From assembly GCF_013127955.1 (NCBI RefSeq), contig NZ_CP053435.1, forward strand, positions 3,943,001 to 4,007,000: a stretch of 64,000 nt of DNA, written 5' to 3'. Shown one piece after another: positions 51,284 to 59,880 of this stretch. This DNA comes from Spirosoma taeanense (GTDB lineage: Bacteria; Bacteroidota; Bacteroidia; Cytophagales; Spirosomataceae). A program made the position numbers and the translations under genes. Every line of letters begins with the position of its first letter. Position 1 is the stretch's first letter. A model generated the notes under the pieces. That model was given only the letters and a program-made list of their open reading frames with translations, had not been told where the DNA came from and did not search any database.

Positions 51284-53614
51284 CTACTCAACCACCTTCA
51301 GGCCGCTATCCAGCCGGTAGCGTTTACCGGCCTGCGTCTGGAGCGTAATCACCTGATCGCCGTAACGAATCTGGCAGGGCTTGCCGAGTTTGGAGAGTAC
51401 GCTGACCTGCCTGAGTTTTCCGTTCTCCCAGTCGAGGTCCAGTTCGTAGCCGCCCCGCGCGCAGATGCCGTGGATATGACCCGTTGGCCAGGCAATCGGC
51501 AGGGCCGGAAGCAGATGCAGTTCACCCGCATGGCTTTGCAGCAGCATTTCGGTAATGCCCGCCGTTGCGCCGAAGTTACCATCGATCTGGAACGGGGGGT
51601 GATTGTCGAACAGGTTGGGCAGGGTTGATTTACGTAAGAGCGCCAGCAGGTTCTGGTGAGCCGCTTCGCCGTCCTGCAGACGCGCGAAAAAGTTGACAAT
51701 CCAGGCACGGCTCCAGCCCGTATGCCCGCCCCCGTGCGACAGCCGGTAGTCAATCGTTTTGCGGGCGGCTGCCAGCAGCTCGGGCGTCTGGCGGGTAATC
51801 TGGCGACCGGGGTGCAGACCAAACAGCTGCGAAATATGCCGGTGGCCGGGTTCCGGCTCCTCAAACTCCTCGGTCCACTCCATAATCCGTCCGTCTTTTC
51901 CGATGCGGGTCGGTGCTAAGCGGGTCAGGGTTGTTTCGAGCTGCCGCCGGAAAGCCGCGTCGGTGTTCAGGACCTTGCTGGCTTCGATGGTGTTGGTCAG
52001 CAGATCGCGGATAATCATGTGGTCCATGGTGGGGCCCATGACCATCGTAGCGACCTCGCCCGTTGGTGTTTTGAACGTATTCTCCGGCGAAATCGAAGGA
52101 CCTGATACCAGCTGCTTCGTCGTTGGGTTGGCAACCAGCCAGTTGACACAGAACTGGGCGGTTTCTTTCAGAATCGGATAGGCCGACTCCTGCAAAAACT
52201 TCCGATCTTCGGTAAAAAGATAGTGTTCCCACAGATGCTGCACGCTCCAGGCCATCCCCATCGGCCACATGGCCCACTGCGGGCGGCCGTAGGTTTCGGT
52301 AAAATGCCAGGGGTCGGTGGTGAAATGCGCGACCGTCCCCGTCAGGCCATACATGTCCTTCGCTGTCTTGCGGGCATCGGGCCGCAGTTCATCCAGAAAC
52401 GTCAGAAACGGCTGGTGCATCTCTGATAGGTTCGTGACCTCGGCGGGCCAGTAGTTCATCTGAATGTTGATGTTGATGTGATAATCGGCGCTCCAGGGCG
52501 GGGTCAGGCCATCGGCCCAGATGCCCTGCAGGTTAGCGGGCAGACTCGGCACACCGTTCAGGTTCGGCCGTGAACTGCTGATGAGCAGATACCGCCCAAA
52601 CTGGTAGTACAGGCGAAGCAGTTGCGGGTCAACGTTGCCGTTCTGCAGAGCGGTCAGGCGGGCATCGGTCGGGAAGTAAGCCGCGTCGGAGGTTCCCAGA
52701 TCCAGATCAACCCGTTTAAAGTACTGCTGGTAGTCGGCGATGTGTGCCTGCTTCAGGGCGTCATACGCCTGCGTTTCAACAGCCGCCATCTGCTGTCCGG
52801 AAATTGCCAGCGGATCGCCCGGACGATAGTCGGTGGCCGCCGTTAGCAGCAACGTAACGGCATCGGCTTTCTCAACCCGAATGGTTTCGCCCGCTACGGC
52901 CACCGTCCCACCCTGATTGAGCACTCGGGTACGCGCCACCATAGTGACTCCTACCCCATTGCCCACATGCTCCCGCATCATGATTTCATTACCGGCTGCA
53001 TTGATTGTGGCTTTATTACCGGGACGGCTCAGTTTCAGGGCAAACGTGAGTGAACCGGGTTTGCTAGCGGTGAGCCGCACAACCAGCGCCTGACCGGGCG
53101 CACTGGAGAAAATCTCGCGGGTAAACGTCGTCTGTCCGACGCGGTAGCTTACCCGGGCAACGGCCGTTTCGATATCCAGCTCCCGGCGGTAGTCGGCAAC
53201 CTCCTGACTCGGCAGGTTAAAATCCAGGTTCAGATCGCCGAGGGTCTGGTAGTTACTCTCAACGGTTTTATTGCCCATCATTTTCTCCTGCGCCATCTCC
53301 TGAGCTTCAGCATACTTTCCGGCAAACAGCAACGCCCGGATCTTAGGCAGGGCCGCTTTGGCTCCGGGATTTACGAAATCGACGTCCTTCCCGGTCCAGA
53401 CGGTTTTCTCGTTCAGTTGCAGACGTTCGGAGGTTACGTTACCAAACACCATGGCCCCGAGCCGTCCATTGCCTACCGGCAGGGCTTCGTTCCAGGTCGC
53501 AGCCGGGTGGGTGAACCACAGTTTCAGGTCATTGGGGCGTTGCGTCTGGGCATTGGCAACAACGGATACGGTAAAACAAAAAAGTAACAGCAGGTAGCGG
53601 TTCAGGCGATTCAT
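51284..53614 (-). CDS. GH95-family alpha-L-fucosidase/alpha-L-galactosidase
   Basis: The 776-residue protein begins with a signal peptide (ATG at 53614; ends near VANAQ) and shows GH95 features: the N-terminal beta domain (PAATWNEALPVGNGRLGAMVFG), the asparagine pair in QMNYWPAEVT, the acid in EEPEPGHRHISQLFGLHPG, and the base-site Asp in FQIDGNFGATA. The family inverts configuration at alpha-1,2-linked L-fucose or L-galactose. It is the first gene in an operon with the transporter and dehydrogenase. Location is probably the periplasm. Confidence 0.92.
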   Translation of the reverse strand: MNRLNRYLLLLFCFTVSVVANAQTQRPNDLKLWFTHPAATWNEALPVGNGRLGAMVFGNVTSERLQLNEKTVWTGKDVDFVNPGAKAALPKIRALLFAGKYAEAQEMAQEKMMGNKTVESNYQTLGDLNLDFNLPSQEVADYRRELDIETAVARVSYRVGQTTFTREIFSSAPGQALVVRLTASKPGSLTFALKLSRPGNKATINAAGNEIMMREHVGNGVGVTMVARTRVLNQGGTVAVAGETIRVEKADAVTLLLTAATDYRPGDPLAISGQQMAAVETQAYDALKQAHIADYQQYFKRVDLDLGTSDAAYFPTDARLTALQNGNVDPQLLRLYYQFGRYLLISSSRPNLNGVPSLPANLQGIWADGLTPPWSADYHININIQMNYWPAEVTNLSEMHQPFLTFLDELRPDARKTAKDMYGLTGTVAHFTTDPWHFTETYGRPQWAMWPMGMAWSVQHLWEHYLFTEDRKFLQESAYPILKETAQFCVNWLVANPTTKQLVSGPSISPENTFKTPTGEVATMVMGPTMDHMIIRDLLTNTIEASKVLNTDAAFRRQLETTLTRLAPTRIGKDGRIMEWTEEFEEPEPGHRHISQLFGLHPGRQITRQTPELLAAARKTIDYRLSHGGGHTGWSRAWIVNFFARLQDGEAAHQNLLALLRKSTLPNLFDNHPPFQIDGNFGATAGITEMLLQSHAGELHLLPALPIAWPTGHIHGICARGGYELDLDWENGKLRQVSVLSKLGKPCQIRYGDQVITLQTQAGKRYRLDSGLKVVE

Positions 53615-53794
53615 TCGGTAGATCAGCATTACAGCAGGAAGTCGTTGGCTTATACGTCGGTTTGTGCCATTTGCGGCCAAAGGTCGGAAATTATAAAAGC
53701 GCTGCCTTCGGCCCGGTTACTATTTTCAGTCGTACGTCAATGAAACACGGTGTCAGTCGGCTTGGCCTTCGGCTCGAACAAGACGCTATTTTGC

Positions 53795-53802
53795 TACCTT
53801 CG
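53795..53802 (+). promoter_or_regulatory. -7 like box adjoining the start codon
   Basis: TACCTTCG is one base from TAnnTTTG and ends five bases before the ATG at 53808, as in the helicase gene at 40163. It may give a leaderless transcript. Confidence 0.35.
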
Positions 53803-53807
53803 TCCGC

Positions 53808-54932
53808 ATGATAACCGCAACGCAAGTAGCTACGCAACGCCTAATCAGTCAGCAGTTAGTCAACGCAAGCTGTCCATCGGCAGCCAGGGTTGTTCAGTGG
53901 ATGGGTGCGATGCAGGCGCAGGATTACGACATGGCCAGGTGGGCCATTGGCATACGGCTGCCGGGCAGCACTGAAACGCTGGTCGAAGACGCCCTTGACC
54001 GGGGTGACATTCTCCGTACGCACCTGCTCCGGCCAACCTGGCATTTCGTGGCGGCAACGGATATTCACTGGCTGCTCGCCCTGACGGCTCCTCAAGTTAA
54101 GAAATGCATGACCAGCATGAACCGGAAGCTCGAACTGGATGAGCGCGTATTCCGCAAAAGCAATGCGGTGATCGAAAAAGCGCTGGAAGGTCACACCTAT
54201 CTGACGCGCGAAGAGTTGATGACCCGACTGCAGGAGGTGGGTATCCAGACCGACGGGATACGTTCGGCGCATATTATGATGAATGCTGAACTGGATGGAG
54301 TCGTCTGCAATGGTCCTCGTCGTGAATACGACCGTCGTGGATACGATCGTCGTGAATACGATCGTCGGGCTAAGCAGTTTACGTATGCTTTGCTGCCGGA
54401 ACGCGTTCCAATTCGCCAGAGCCTCAGCCGTGAGGAAGCGCTGGCCGAACTCGCCAGGCGCTATTTTACAAGCCACGGACCCGCTACATTGAAAGATTTC
54501 GCCTGGTGGTCGGGCCTGAACGCCACGGACGTAAAGCAGGCGATTGAAGGCGCAAAACCCTATTTGCACTCCATGCCCGCCGATACACAGACATACTGGC
54601 TGGGGGCAACCTTCGCTGGGCCTGAGTCCGTTTCCGAACAAATCCATTTTCTGCCCGCGTTCGATGAGTTCATGGTGAGCTACTGCGACCGAACGGCCTC
54701 GCTGCAACCGGAGTTCGCCCGGCAGACGAATACCGGAAACGGCATTTTCTATCCCATCATCGTGGTTAATGGACAGGTAGTCGGTGTATGGAAACGAACC
54801 GTAAAACCGAAGGAATTAGCTATGGCGCTGACGTTCTTCTATCCCCTACCCGACGATCTGACGGAGCGTATCCGGGAGAAAGCCAACCTGTACGCCACCT
54901 ATACGCAGTGTAAACAGTTCGTGATTACGTAA
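53808..54932 (+). CDS. YcaQ-like winged-helix protein (HTH_42) with in-frame repeat
   Basis: The 374-residue protein has the HTH_42 signature: QWMGAMQAQDYDMARWAIGIRLP near residue 32 and HLLRPTWHFVAATDIHWLL near residue 72. Relatives (YcaQ/AlkX) excise or unhook DNA crosslinks; the catalytic QxQ-like motif here reads QAQDY. At residues 171-187 a 15-base unit is repeated three times, so the expected GPRRGKQF junction contains REYDRRGYDRRE. This adds a charged loop to the domain. It is followed by a convergent VOC gene. Confidence 0.85.
   Translation: MITATQVATQRLISQQLVNASCPSAARVVQWMGAMQAQDYDMARWAIGIRLPGSTETLVEDALDRGDILRTHLLRPTWHFVAATDIHWLLALTAPQVKKCMTSMNRKLELDERVFRKSNAVIEKALEGHTYLTREELMTRLQEVGIQTDGIRSAHIMMNAELDGVVCNGPRREYDRRGYDRREYDRRAKQFTYALLPERVPIRQSLSREEALAELARRYFTSHGPATLKDFAWWSGLNATDVKQAIEGAKPYLHSMPADTQTYWLGATFAGPESVSEQIHFLPAFDEFMVSYCDRTASLQPEFARQTNTGNGIFYPIIVVNGQVVGVWKRTVKPKELAMALTFFYPLPDDLTERIREKANLYATYTQCKQFVIT
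54318..54368 (+). repeat. 15-base minisatellite inside the winged-helix gene
   Basis: Three complete copies (54318-54332, 54333-54347, 54348-54362) and a 6-base partial copy stay in frame and encode five residues each (RREYD type). The copies differ at one or two bases. Confidence 0.85.
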
Positions 54933-54970
54933 TCCGCAACGTCATGGTTACGCTTATCTCAAAAGCAAAA

Positions 54971-55000
54971 CCGGTGGCCGATTACGTAATCGGCCACCGG
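54971..55000. terminator. 30-bp perfect palindrome between convergent genes
   Basis: Bases 54971-55000 are perfectly self-complementary. They lie 38 bases after the winged-helix stop and 18 before the stop of the convergent VOC gene, so they are probably a bidirectional terminator. Confidence 0.6.
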
Positions 55001-55017
55001 CTTATTAAGCAGATCTT

Positions 55018-55479
55018 TTATGCTTCCTCCAGCTCTTTGATGTTGAGCTTGCCCATTTTCATCATGGCCGCCATGACGCGTTTGGCTTTTTCCCGGTCTT
55101 TGTCCTGCAAAAGCCGGCTCAGCGCCGAGGGGACAATCTGCCACGATACGCCAAATTTATCTTTGAGCCAGCCGCACGGTCCTTTCTGGCCGCCTTCCGA
55201 AAGTTTCTCCCAGTAGCGATCCACTTCTTCCTGCGTTTCGCAGTTGACAAACAGGGAGATACCTTCCGAAAAAGAAAAGTACGAGCCGCCGTTCAGGGCG
55301 AAATACTCCTGTCCTTCGAGCTGAAAGATAACCGACATGACGGTGCCTGCCGGCATGGGACCGCCCTCCTGGTAGCGGCTGACACTAAGGATTTTCGAGT
55401 TATTAAAAATGGAGGTGTACAAATTTACAGCCTCCTCCGCCTGATCGTTAAAGGCTAGAAATGTGGTGATCTTCTGCAT
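55018..55479 (-). CDS. VOC-family protein (PhnB/3-demethylubiquinone methyltransferase-like fold)
   Basis: The 153-residue protein has two beta-alpha-beta-beta-beta modules of the vicinal oxygen chelate superfamily. It opens with KITTFLAFNDQAEEAVNLYTSIFNNSKIL and contains GPCGWLKDKFGVSWQIVP, typical of the PhnB-like branch. The family includes dioxygenases, isomerases and resistance proteins, so the reaction is unknown. It is encoded 35 bases after a second VOC gene. Confidence 0.88.
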   Translation of the reverse strand: MQKITTFLAFNDQAEEAVNLYTSIFNNSKILSVSRYQEGGPMPAGTVMSVIFQLEGQEYFALNGGSYFSFSEGISLFVNCETQEEVDRYWEKLSEGGQKGPCGWLKDKFGVSWQIVPSALSRLLQDKDREKAKRVMAAMMKMGKLNIKELEEA

Positions 55480-55514
55480 TTCACTTACTGGTCTGGCTGT
55501 TGATTTAAAATTAT

Positions 55515-55955
55515 TTAGGCGGCAGAGGATGCATCCTGCGAAACCTGCTCCGGATTAACGGCGCTCGGGTCCATGTACATAACTTCCCACAGGTGTCCGT
55601 CCGGGTCCTGAAAACTACGGCCATACATAAAGCCCTGGTCGATGGGATCATACGAAAAACTTCCACCCGACGCCAACGCCTTGTCGGCCAGTTCATCTAC
55701 TTTTTCCCGGCTGTCGGCCGAAAGGCAGATGATTGATTCGGTGGTCTTTGTCGCATCGGCAATTTCCTTGGACGTAAATGTCTTGAAGAACTTCTCGACC
55801 AGCAGCATGACATAGATGCTGTTTTCGCTCACGACCATGCAGGTAGCGTCCTCGTTGGTAAACCGGGCATCGAAGCTAAAGCCAAGCTGGGTGAAAAATT
55901 CGACCGACCGGTTGAGGTCTTTGACGGGCAGGTTTACAAAGATCATGGTTGCCAT
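55515..55955 (-). CDS. VOC-family glyoxalase-like protein
   Basis: The 146-residue protein is a VOC fold of the glyoxalase/bleomycin resistance type (IFVNLPVKDLNRSVEFFTQLGF; FQDPDGHLWEVMYMDPSA). It probably forms a dimer. It lies upstream of the other VOC gene and the two are likely co-transcribed, with an exact TACCTTTG box before this one. The reaction is unknown. Confidence 0.87.
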   Translation of the reverse strand: MATMIFVNLPVKDLNRSVEFFTQLGFSFDARFTNEDATCMVVSENSIYVMLLVEKFFKTFTSKEIADATKTTESIICLSADSREKVDELADKALASGGSFSYDPIDQGFMYGRSFQDPDGHLWEVMYMDPSAVNPEQVSQDASSAA

Positions 55956-55983
55956 TTGTATTTGTGTTTTAGTGTTTACTTAA

Positions 55984-55991
55984 CAAAGGTA
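55984..55991 (-). promoter_or_regulatory. Putative -7 box TACCTTTG for the VOC pair
   Basis: The minus strand reads TACCTTTG, an exact match to TAnnTTTG, 28 bases before the ATG at 55955. No clear -33 box is seen. Confidence 0.45.
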
Positions 55992-56230
55992 CCCCCGGCA
56001 GGGCGACGGGCAGATGGGTAAATGCGGCAAGATACGGGGCAGATTGCGGCAATTTTCATCAGGCAAAATTCCCCTGTTGTTAACCCATAAACAGGCTAAA
56101 TACCGGGCTCTGCCTCTCCTTCTTTTTGTCATCTTCAGGCGCGTCAGAAACGGCAGCGGAGATAATAATTCGGTCGTTTGCCGAACAAAGTAAACCGGTA
56201 GCAGGTCTTCCTGACAATAGAAACCCAGAT

Positions 56231-56971
56231 ATGAATTTAGCAGCAAACACCGTCCTGATTACGGGCGGAGCGTCCGGCATCGGCTGGGCATTGGCCGAAC
56301 GATTTCTTCAGGCGGGCAGCCAGGTCGTGCTTTGTGGGCGACGCGCCGACAAGCTTCAGGAACGACAGCAGCAGTATCCTCAACTTCGCGTTCGGGCAGG
56401 CGACGTCGGGCGGGCATCCGAACGTGTGGACCTGTTTGAATGGGTCCGTAACGAGGTCCCGCAGGTCAACGTATTGATCAACAACGCTGGTATTCAGCGT
56501 CGGATGAAACTGACTGACAACACGGAAGACTGGAGCCAGACGCAGCAGGAAATCGCCATTAATCTGGATGCGCCCATTCATCTCTCTACGCTGTTCATTC
56601 CGCATCTGAAGCAGCAGCCAAACCCCGCCATCATCAACGTAACGTCCGGACTGGCCTATGTACCGGGGGCCTTTGCGCCTGTTTACAGCGCCACCAAAGC
56701 GGCCCTGCACTCGTTCACGATGTCTTTACGGTATCAATTACGCGAGACGCCAATCAAGGTAATTGAGCTGGTGCCGCCCGCCGTCAACACCGATCTGGGC
56801 GGTACGGGTCTGCATACGTTTGGTGTACCAGTCGGCGATTTTGCCGATGCGATGATGCAGGGTCTGGAGGCTGATGCACTGGAAATTGGCTATGGCACGT
56901 CTGAGCGTAACCGAATGGCCTCCCGTCAGGAAATCGACGAAATCTTTCAGCAGATGAACAGTCGATTTTAG
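56231..56971 (+). CDS. Short-chain dehydrogenase/reductase (DltE-like)
   Basis: The 246-residue protein has the NAD(P) motif TGGASGIG, the NNAG motif and the catalytic YSATKAAL pair, with Ser in NVTSG. I used the ATG at 56231 because the frame from 56126 adds a non-family stretch. The C-terminus contains VPPAVNTDLGG and GYGTSERNRMASRQEID, as in DltE-type enzymes. Substrate is not known. A GDSL hydrolase gene follows on the same strand. Confidence 0.9.
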   Translation: MNLAANTVLITGGASGIGWALAERFLQAGSQVVLCGRRADKLQERQQQYPQLRVRAGDVGRASERVDLFEWVRNEVPQVNVLINNAGIQRRMKLTDNTEDWSQTQQEIAINLDAPIHLSTLFIPHLKQQPNPAIINVTSGLAYVPGAFAPVYSATKAALHSFTMSLRYQLRETPIKVIELVPPAVNTDLGGTGLHTFGVPVGDFADAMMQGLEADALEIGYGTSERNRMASRQEIDEIFQQMNSRF

Positions 56972-57028
56972 AGAGTAAGCCCTTTTAGAGGTAACCGCCT
57001 GTGAGGATATAGGCGACTACCGTTCGTG

Positions 57029-57967
57029 ATGAAAACGTTACCCCTTACGCTCTTTTTACTGGCCAGTGCTCTTGTGTGTTTGCAGGCCGGCCCGTTTCCG
57101 AAGCGCACCAGACGCGTGCTGTTTCTCGGCAACAGCATTACCTACGCCGGTGCTTACGTCTCGGCTATCGAGGCTTACCTGATTACGCATTACCCCAAAC
57201 AGCATTACGAATTCATCAATGTCGGATTGCCGAGCGAGACCGTTTCGGGGCTGAGCGAACCGAACCACGCCGACGGACGATTTCCCCGCCCCGATCTGCA
57301 CGAACGACTCGACCGAGTGCTGGCGCAAACCCGGCCAGACGTCGTGTTCGCCTGCTACGGCATGAACGATGGGATCAGTATGCCGCTGGCGGAAGAACGG
57401 TTCAGGCCCTATCGGGAGGGAATGAAATGGCTGCATACCGAACTAGAGAAAGCCGGGGCGAAGCGGATCATTTTCCTGACCCCGCCCGTGCATGACCACC
57501 CGGAGCTGGGCACGCAGGGCTACAACCGAACCTTGGATGCCTATTCGGAATGGTTGCTGGCCCAGAGAGACACGCTCAAGTGGGAAGTGGCCGACATTCA
57601 TTTCCCCATGACCCGTTATCTGGAAGAAAAGCGGCAGACCGATTCCCTGTTTAAGTTGGCGAAAGACGGCGTGCATCCCGGCGAGTTAGGGCATTGGCTG
57701 ATGGCCAAACCGGTTCTGCTGTACCTGGGCGAAAAGGTTGACGCAGCCGAGTCGATTGAGCAGGCTTTAGCCGATCAGCCGCAGGGCGAAGCCATTCTGA
57801 AGTTAGTGAGCCAACGCCAGAACGTCATGAAAAATGCCTGGCTCAAAGCGACAGGCCACAAACGACCCGAGATGCCTTCCGGCGTCTCAATGACCGAAGC
57901 CCGCCAAACCTACAATACAATTGAAAACCAGATACGGGCGCTTCTTCGGGAGAGAAAGGGGCAGTAG
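57029..57967 (+). CDS. SGNH/GDSL-family esterase, exported
   Basis: The 312-residue protein has a signal peptide, the nucleophile block VLFLGNSITYAG, GLPSETVSGLS, the NDG block GMNDGISM and the catalytic DGVHPGELGHWLMA. This is the SGNH hydrolase arrangement of Ser, Gly, Asn and His-Asp. Such enzymes deacylate glycans or lipids. The ATG at 57029 is preferred over the GTG at 57026. It is next to the SDR gene and before the broken HEPN module. Confidence 0.88.
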   Translation: MKTLPLTLFLLASALVCLQAGPFPKRTRRVLFLGNSITYAGAYVSAIEAYLITHYPKQHYEFINVGLPSETVSGLSEPNHADGRFPRPDLHERLDRVLAQTRPDVVFACYGMNDGISMPLAEERFRPYREGMKWLHTELEKAGAKRIIFLTPPVHDHPELGTQGYNRTLDAYSEWLLAQRDTLKWEVADIHFPMTRYLEEKRQTDSLFKLAKDGVHPGELGHWLMAKPVLLYLGEKVDAAESIEQALADQPQGEAILKLVSQRQNVMKNAWLKATGHKRPEMPSGVSMTEARQTYNTIENQIRALLRERKGQ

Positions 57968-58006
57968 ACTCTACTTCTGGTTATTTGAACTGGCGATAAA
58001 ATCATG

Positions 58007-58359
58007 CTATTCTGCAAAATACTCAGATAGCAGTCGTTCAACGCACAGCCTCAGCGGTTCTAGTCTCTGTGTAATAATATCCAAAAGCAGTTCAAGGTCG
58101 ATACCAAAATACTCATGAGTTACAAAGTTGCGAAAGGCAACAATTTTCCGTAATTCAGTTTCCGGTGCAGCCTCTTTAAGCGTGTCAGACAGATGATTAG
58201 CTGCTTCACCGATGATTTCTATTGGCGTTCAACCGCAAACCGAAACATAGGCTCATCGAAAAGCGCTGCTTTGGAGCGGCTCTCTAAAAATGTGTCAATG
58301 TAGGCAATGGCTTGTAAAATGTGGAGTAAGCGAGCTTTGTCGTCAAGCAGCCTTTTCAT
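58007..58359 (-). pseudogene. DUF86/HepT-type HEPN gene, frameshifted
   Basis: From the ATG at 58359 the frame reads MKRLLDDKARLLHILQAIAYIDTFLE and stops at a TAG at 58219-58221. In the adjacent frame the family sequence continues with EIIGEAANHLSDTLKEA, the R-x4-H ribonuclease motif in VAFRNFVTHEYFGIDLEL and a natural end at 58007. One missing base at the CAATAG site, where CAATTAG would restore the frame, explains this. The start overlaps the preceding MNT gene by 17 bases. The protein would have been the probable toxin or RNase of that module. Confidence 0.83.
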
Positions 58360-58627
58360 AAATTAGTTGCTTTTCGCTATCAATATAAGGCTTGATATAC
58401 GGAGAAAGTCCGTTTGCACTCACCAAATCTACAGGTCTGTTCAGCAATGCCGATAACTGCTCCTGCATGGTAAGGAATTGATAAAAGTCAGCCCCCTGCT
58501 CGTAGTCAAGTTCAACAAGTATATCGATATCACTATCTGAAGTTTGTTCGCCCCCAGCTACCGACCCGAACACATAGGCCCGTTTTACCGGCTGCCCCTG
58601 AAAGTACGTAACGAGTTGTGGAAACAT
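58343..58627 (-). CDS. MNT-type nucleotidyltransferase (MntA-like antitoxin)
   Basis: The 94-residue protein has the nucleotidyltransferase motif FGSVAGGEQTSDSDIDILVEL and a third acidic residue in PVDLVSANG. In MntA/HepT modules it adds AMP to the HEPN partner and neutralises it. It appears intact, and its stop codon overlaps the start of the frameshifted HEPN frame. It is the second MNT gene of the window with a disrupted partner. Confidence 0.88.
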   Translation of the reverse strand: MFPQLVTYFQGQPVKRAYVFGSVAGGEQTSDSDIDILVELDYEQGADFYQFLTMQEQLSALLNRPVDLVSANGLSPYIKPYIDSEKQLIYEKAA

Positions 58628-58687
58628 ACAAATTCAGTTAAATCTTTAGAAAGTTACTCAAAAGCTGCGAACATTGTTTTCGCTCCA

Positions 58688-59698
58688 TCAATTCTTCCCC
58701 GAATACGTCTGCAGGGCTTTCCTGAAATAGCGTCCCTGCCGGGTGGGCGTATAGTTCCAGTCGCTGAACAGCGACGGAGCCCACTGTGGGTCGAACACCC
58801 AGACGACGTATGAGATGCCGTTCGTGTCGCAGTAGCGGGTGATGGCGTCGCCGTAGGACTCGTCGCTGATGACGGGTACGTGCGCCCCTTTGTCGTCGGG
58901 TCCGCAGAAGCCGATTTCGGTTAAAATCACCGGGTATTTCTGCGCGACGTAACCCCAGTCGGCGGTCCATTTGTCTTCCCAGGGCTTTTCGCGTTTCATC
59001 GGATACGGGTGACTGACGTAAGCAATCCCTTCGGCGTTGATGGGGTTCTGAGCCACCTCGCGCAGATCATACGCCCAGTTGAAACCGGCCACCAGCGGAA
59101 TCCCTTTACCGCCGTTGGCCCGAATGATGGTGATGGTTTCCTCCATCAGCTTCTTCCACTCGGCCCAGCTGCATGTACCCAGTTTACCGCCCATGACGGT
59201 CGGTTCGTTGAACAGTTCGAAGAACGCTACAGTCGAGTTGTCTTTGTAATGATCGGCTATCGTCCGCCAGAACTCAAACGACTCCTTCTGGGTAGTCTCG
59301 TACATGGGGCTCTGGTACATTTCGTTTTTGAGGTTGCCGATGCTGTGCCAGTCGATGATCACGTACAGGCCCAGCTCACCTGCCCAGGCAACACCTTTGT
59401 CGAGCAGTTGGAGATACTGGTCCTTGCCCCGGCTGCGCCAGGCCGTCGGGTGAACCGGAAACCGGACAAGCGTAGCGCCCCAGCGTTTCATTTCCTCAAA
59501 GTACGCCTTATCCCAATGGCCGCTTTTTTCGAGCCGATCGGGGTCGCTGGCATTCAGGCCGCGAAAAACCAGCGTTTTGCCTTCGGCCGTAACAAATTTA
59601 TTACCCTGAACCTGTACCGGACCCAGTTTGGTCGTCTGCGCAGACGCCTGAAAGAACACAAAAAGAACTAGGAATAGACTCGATAAAGAAGCTTTCAT
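58688..59698 (-). CDS. GH5-family glycoside hydrolase (cellulase/mannanase type)
   Basis: The 336-residue protein has a signal peptide (ending near ASAQ) and a TIM-barrel GH5 domain. The acid/base is in ELFNEPTV and the nucleophile Glu in VILTEIGF; other GH5 marks are FPVHPTAW and YVIIDWHS. The family acts on beta-glucans, mannans or related polymers. It is encoded on the same strand as a heparinase-like gene and a DUF1080 gene, but gaps between them are up to 182 bases. Confidence 0.9.
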   Translation of the reverse strand: MKASLSSLFLVLFVFFQASAQTTKLGPVQVQGNKFVTAEGKTLVFRGLNASDPDRLEKSGHWDKAYFEEMKRWGATLVRFPVHPTAWRSRGKDQYLQLLDKGVAWAGELGLYVIIDWHSIGNLKNEMYQSPMYETTQKESFEFWRTIADHYKDNSTVAFFELFNEPTVMGGKLGTCSWAEWKKLMEETITIIRANGGKGIPLVAGFNWAYDLREVAQNPINAEGIAYVSHPYPMKREKPWEDKWTADWGYVAQKYPVILTEIGFCGPDDKGAHVPVISDESYGDAITRYCDTNGISYVVWVFDPQWAPSLFSDWNYTPTRQGRYFRKALQTYSGKN

Positions 59699-59880
59699 TA
59701 ACTAAACCAGACTGATTTTTAGCCAGAAACCGATCTCCGTAAACCCAATGAGCATCCTCTCAACTAGTACCATCAACAGGCGAAGGGCAACTGGTAGACA
59801 GATTGATTCGCAACCTAGCGTGATTTGTTCAGTTTACCAACTCCACCTAACTGCTGATGAAGGCAGGACGGATTCCATTT

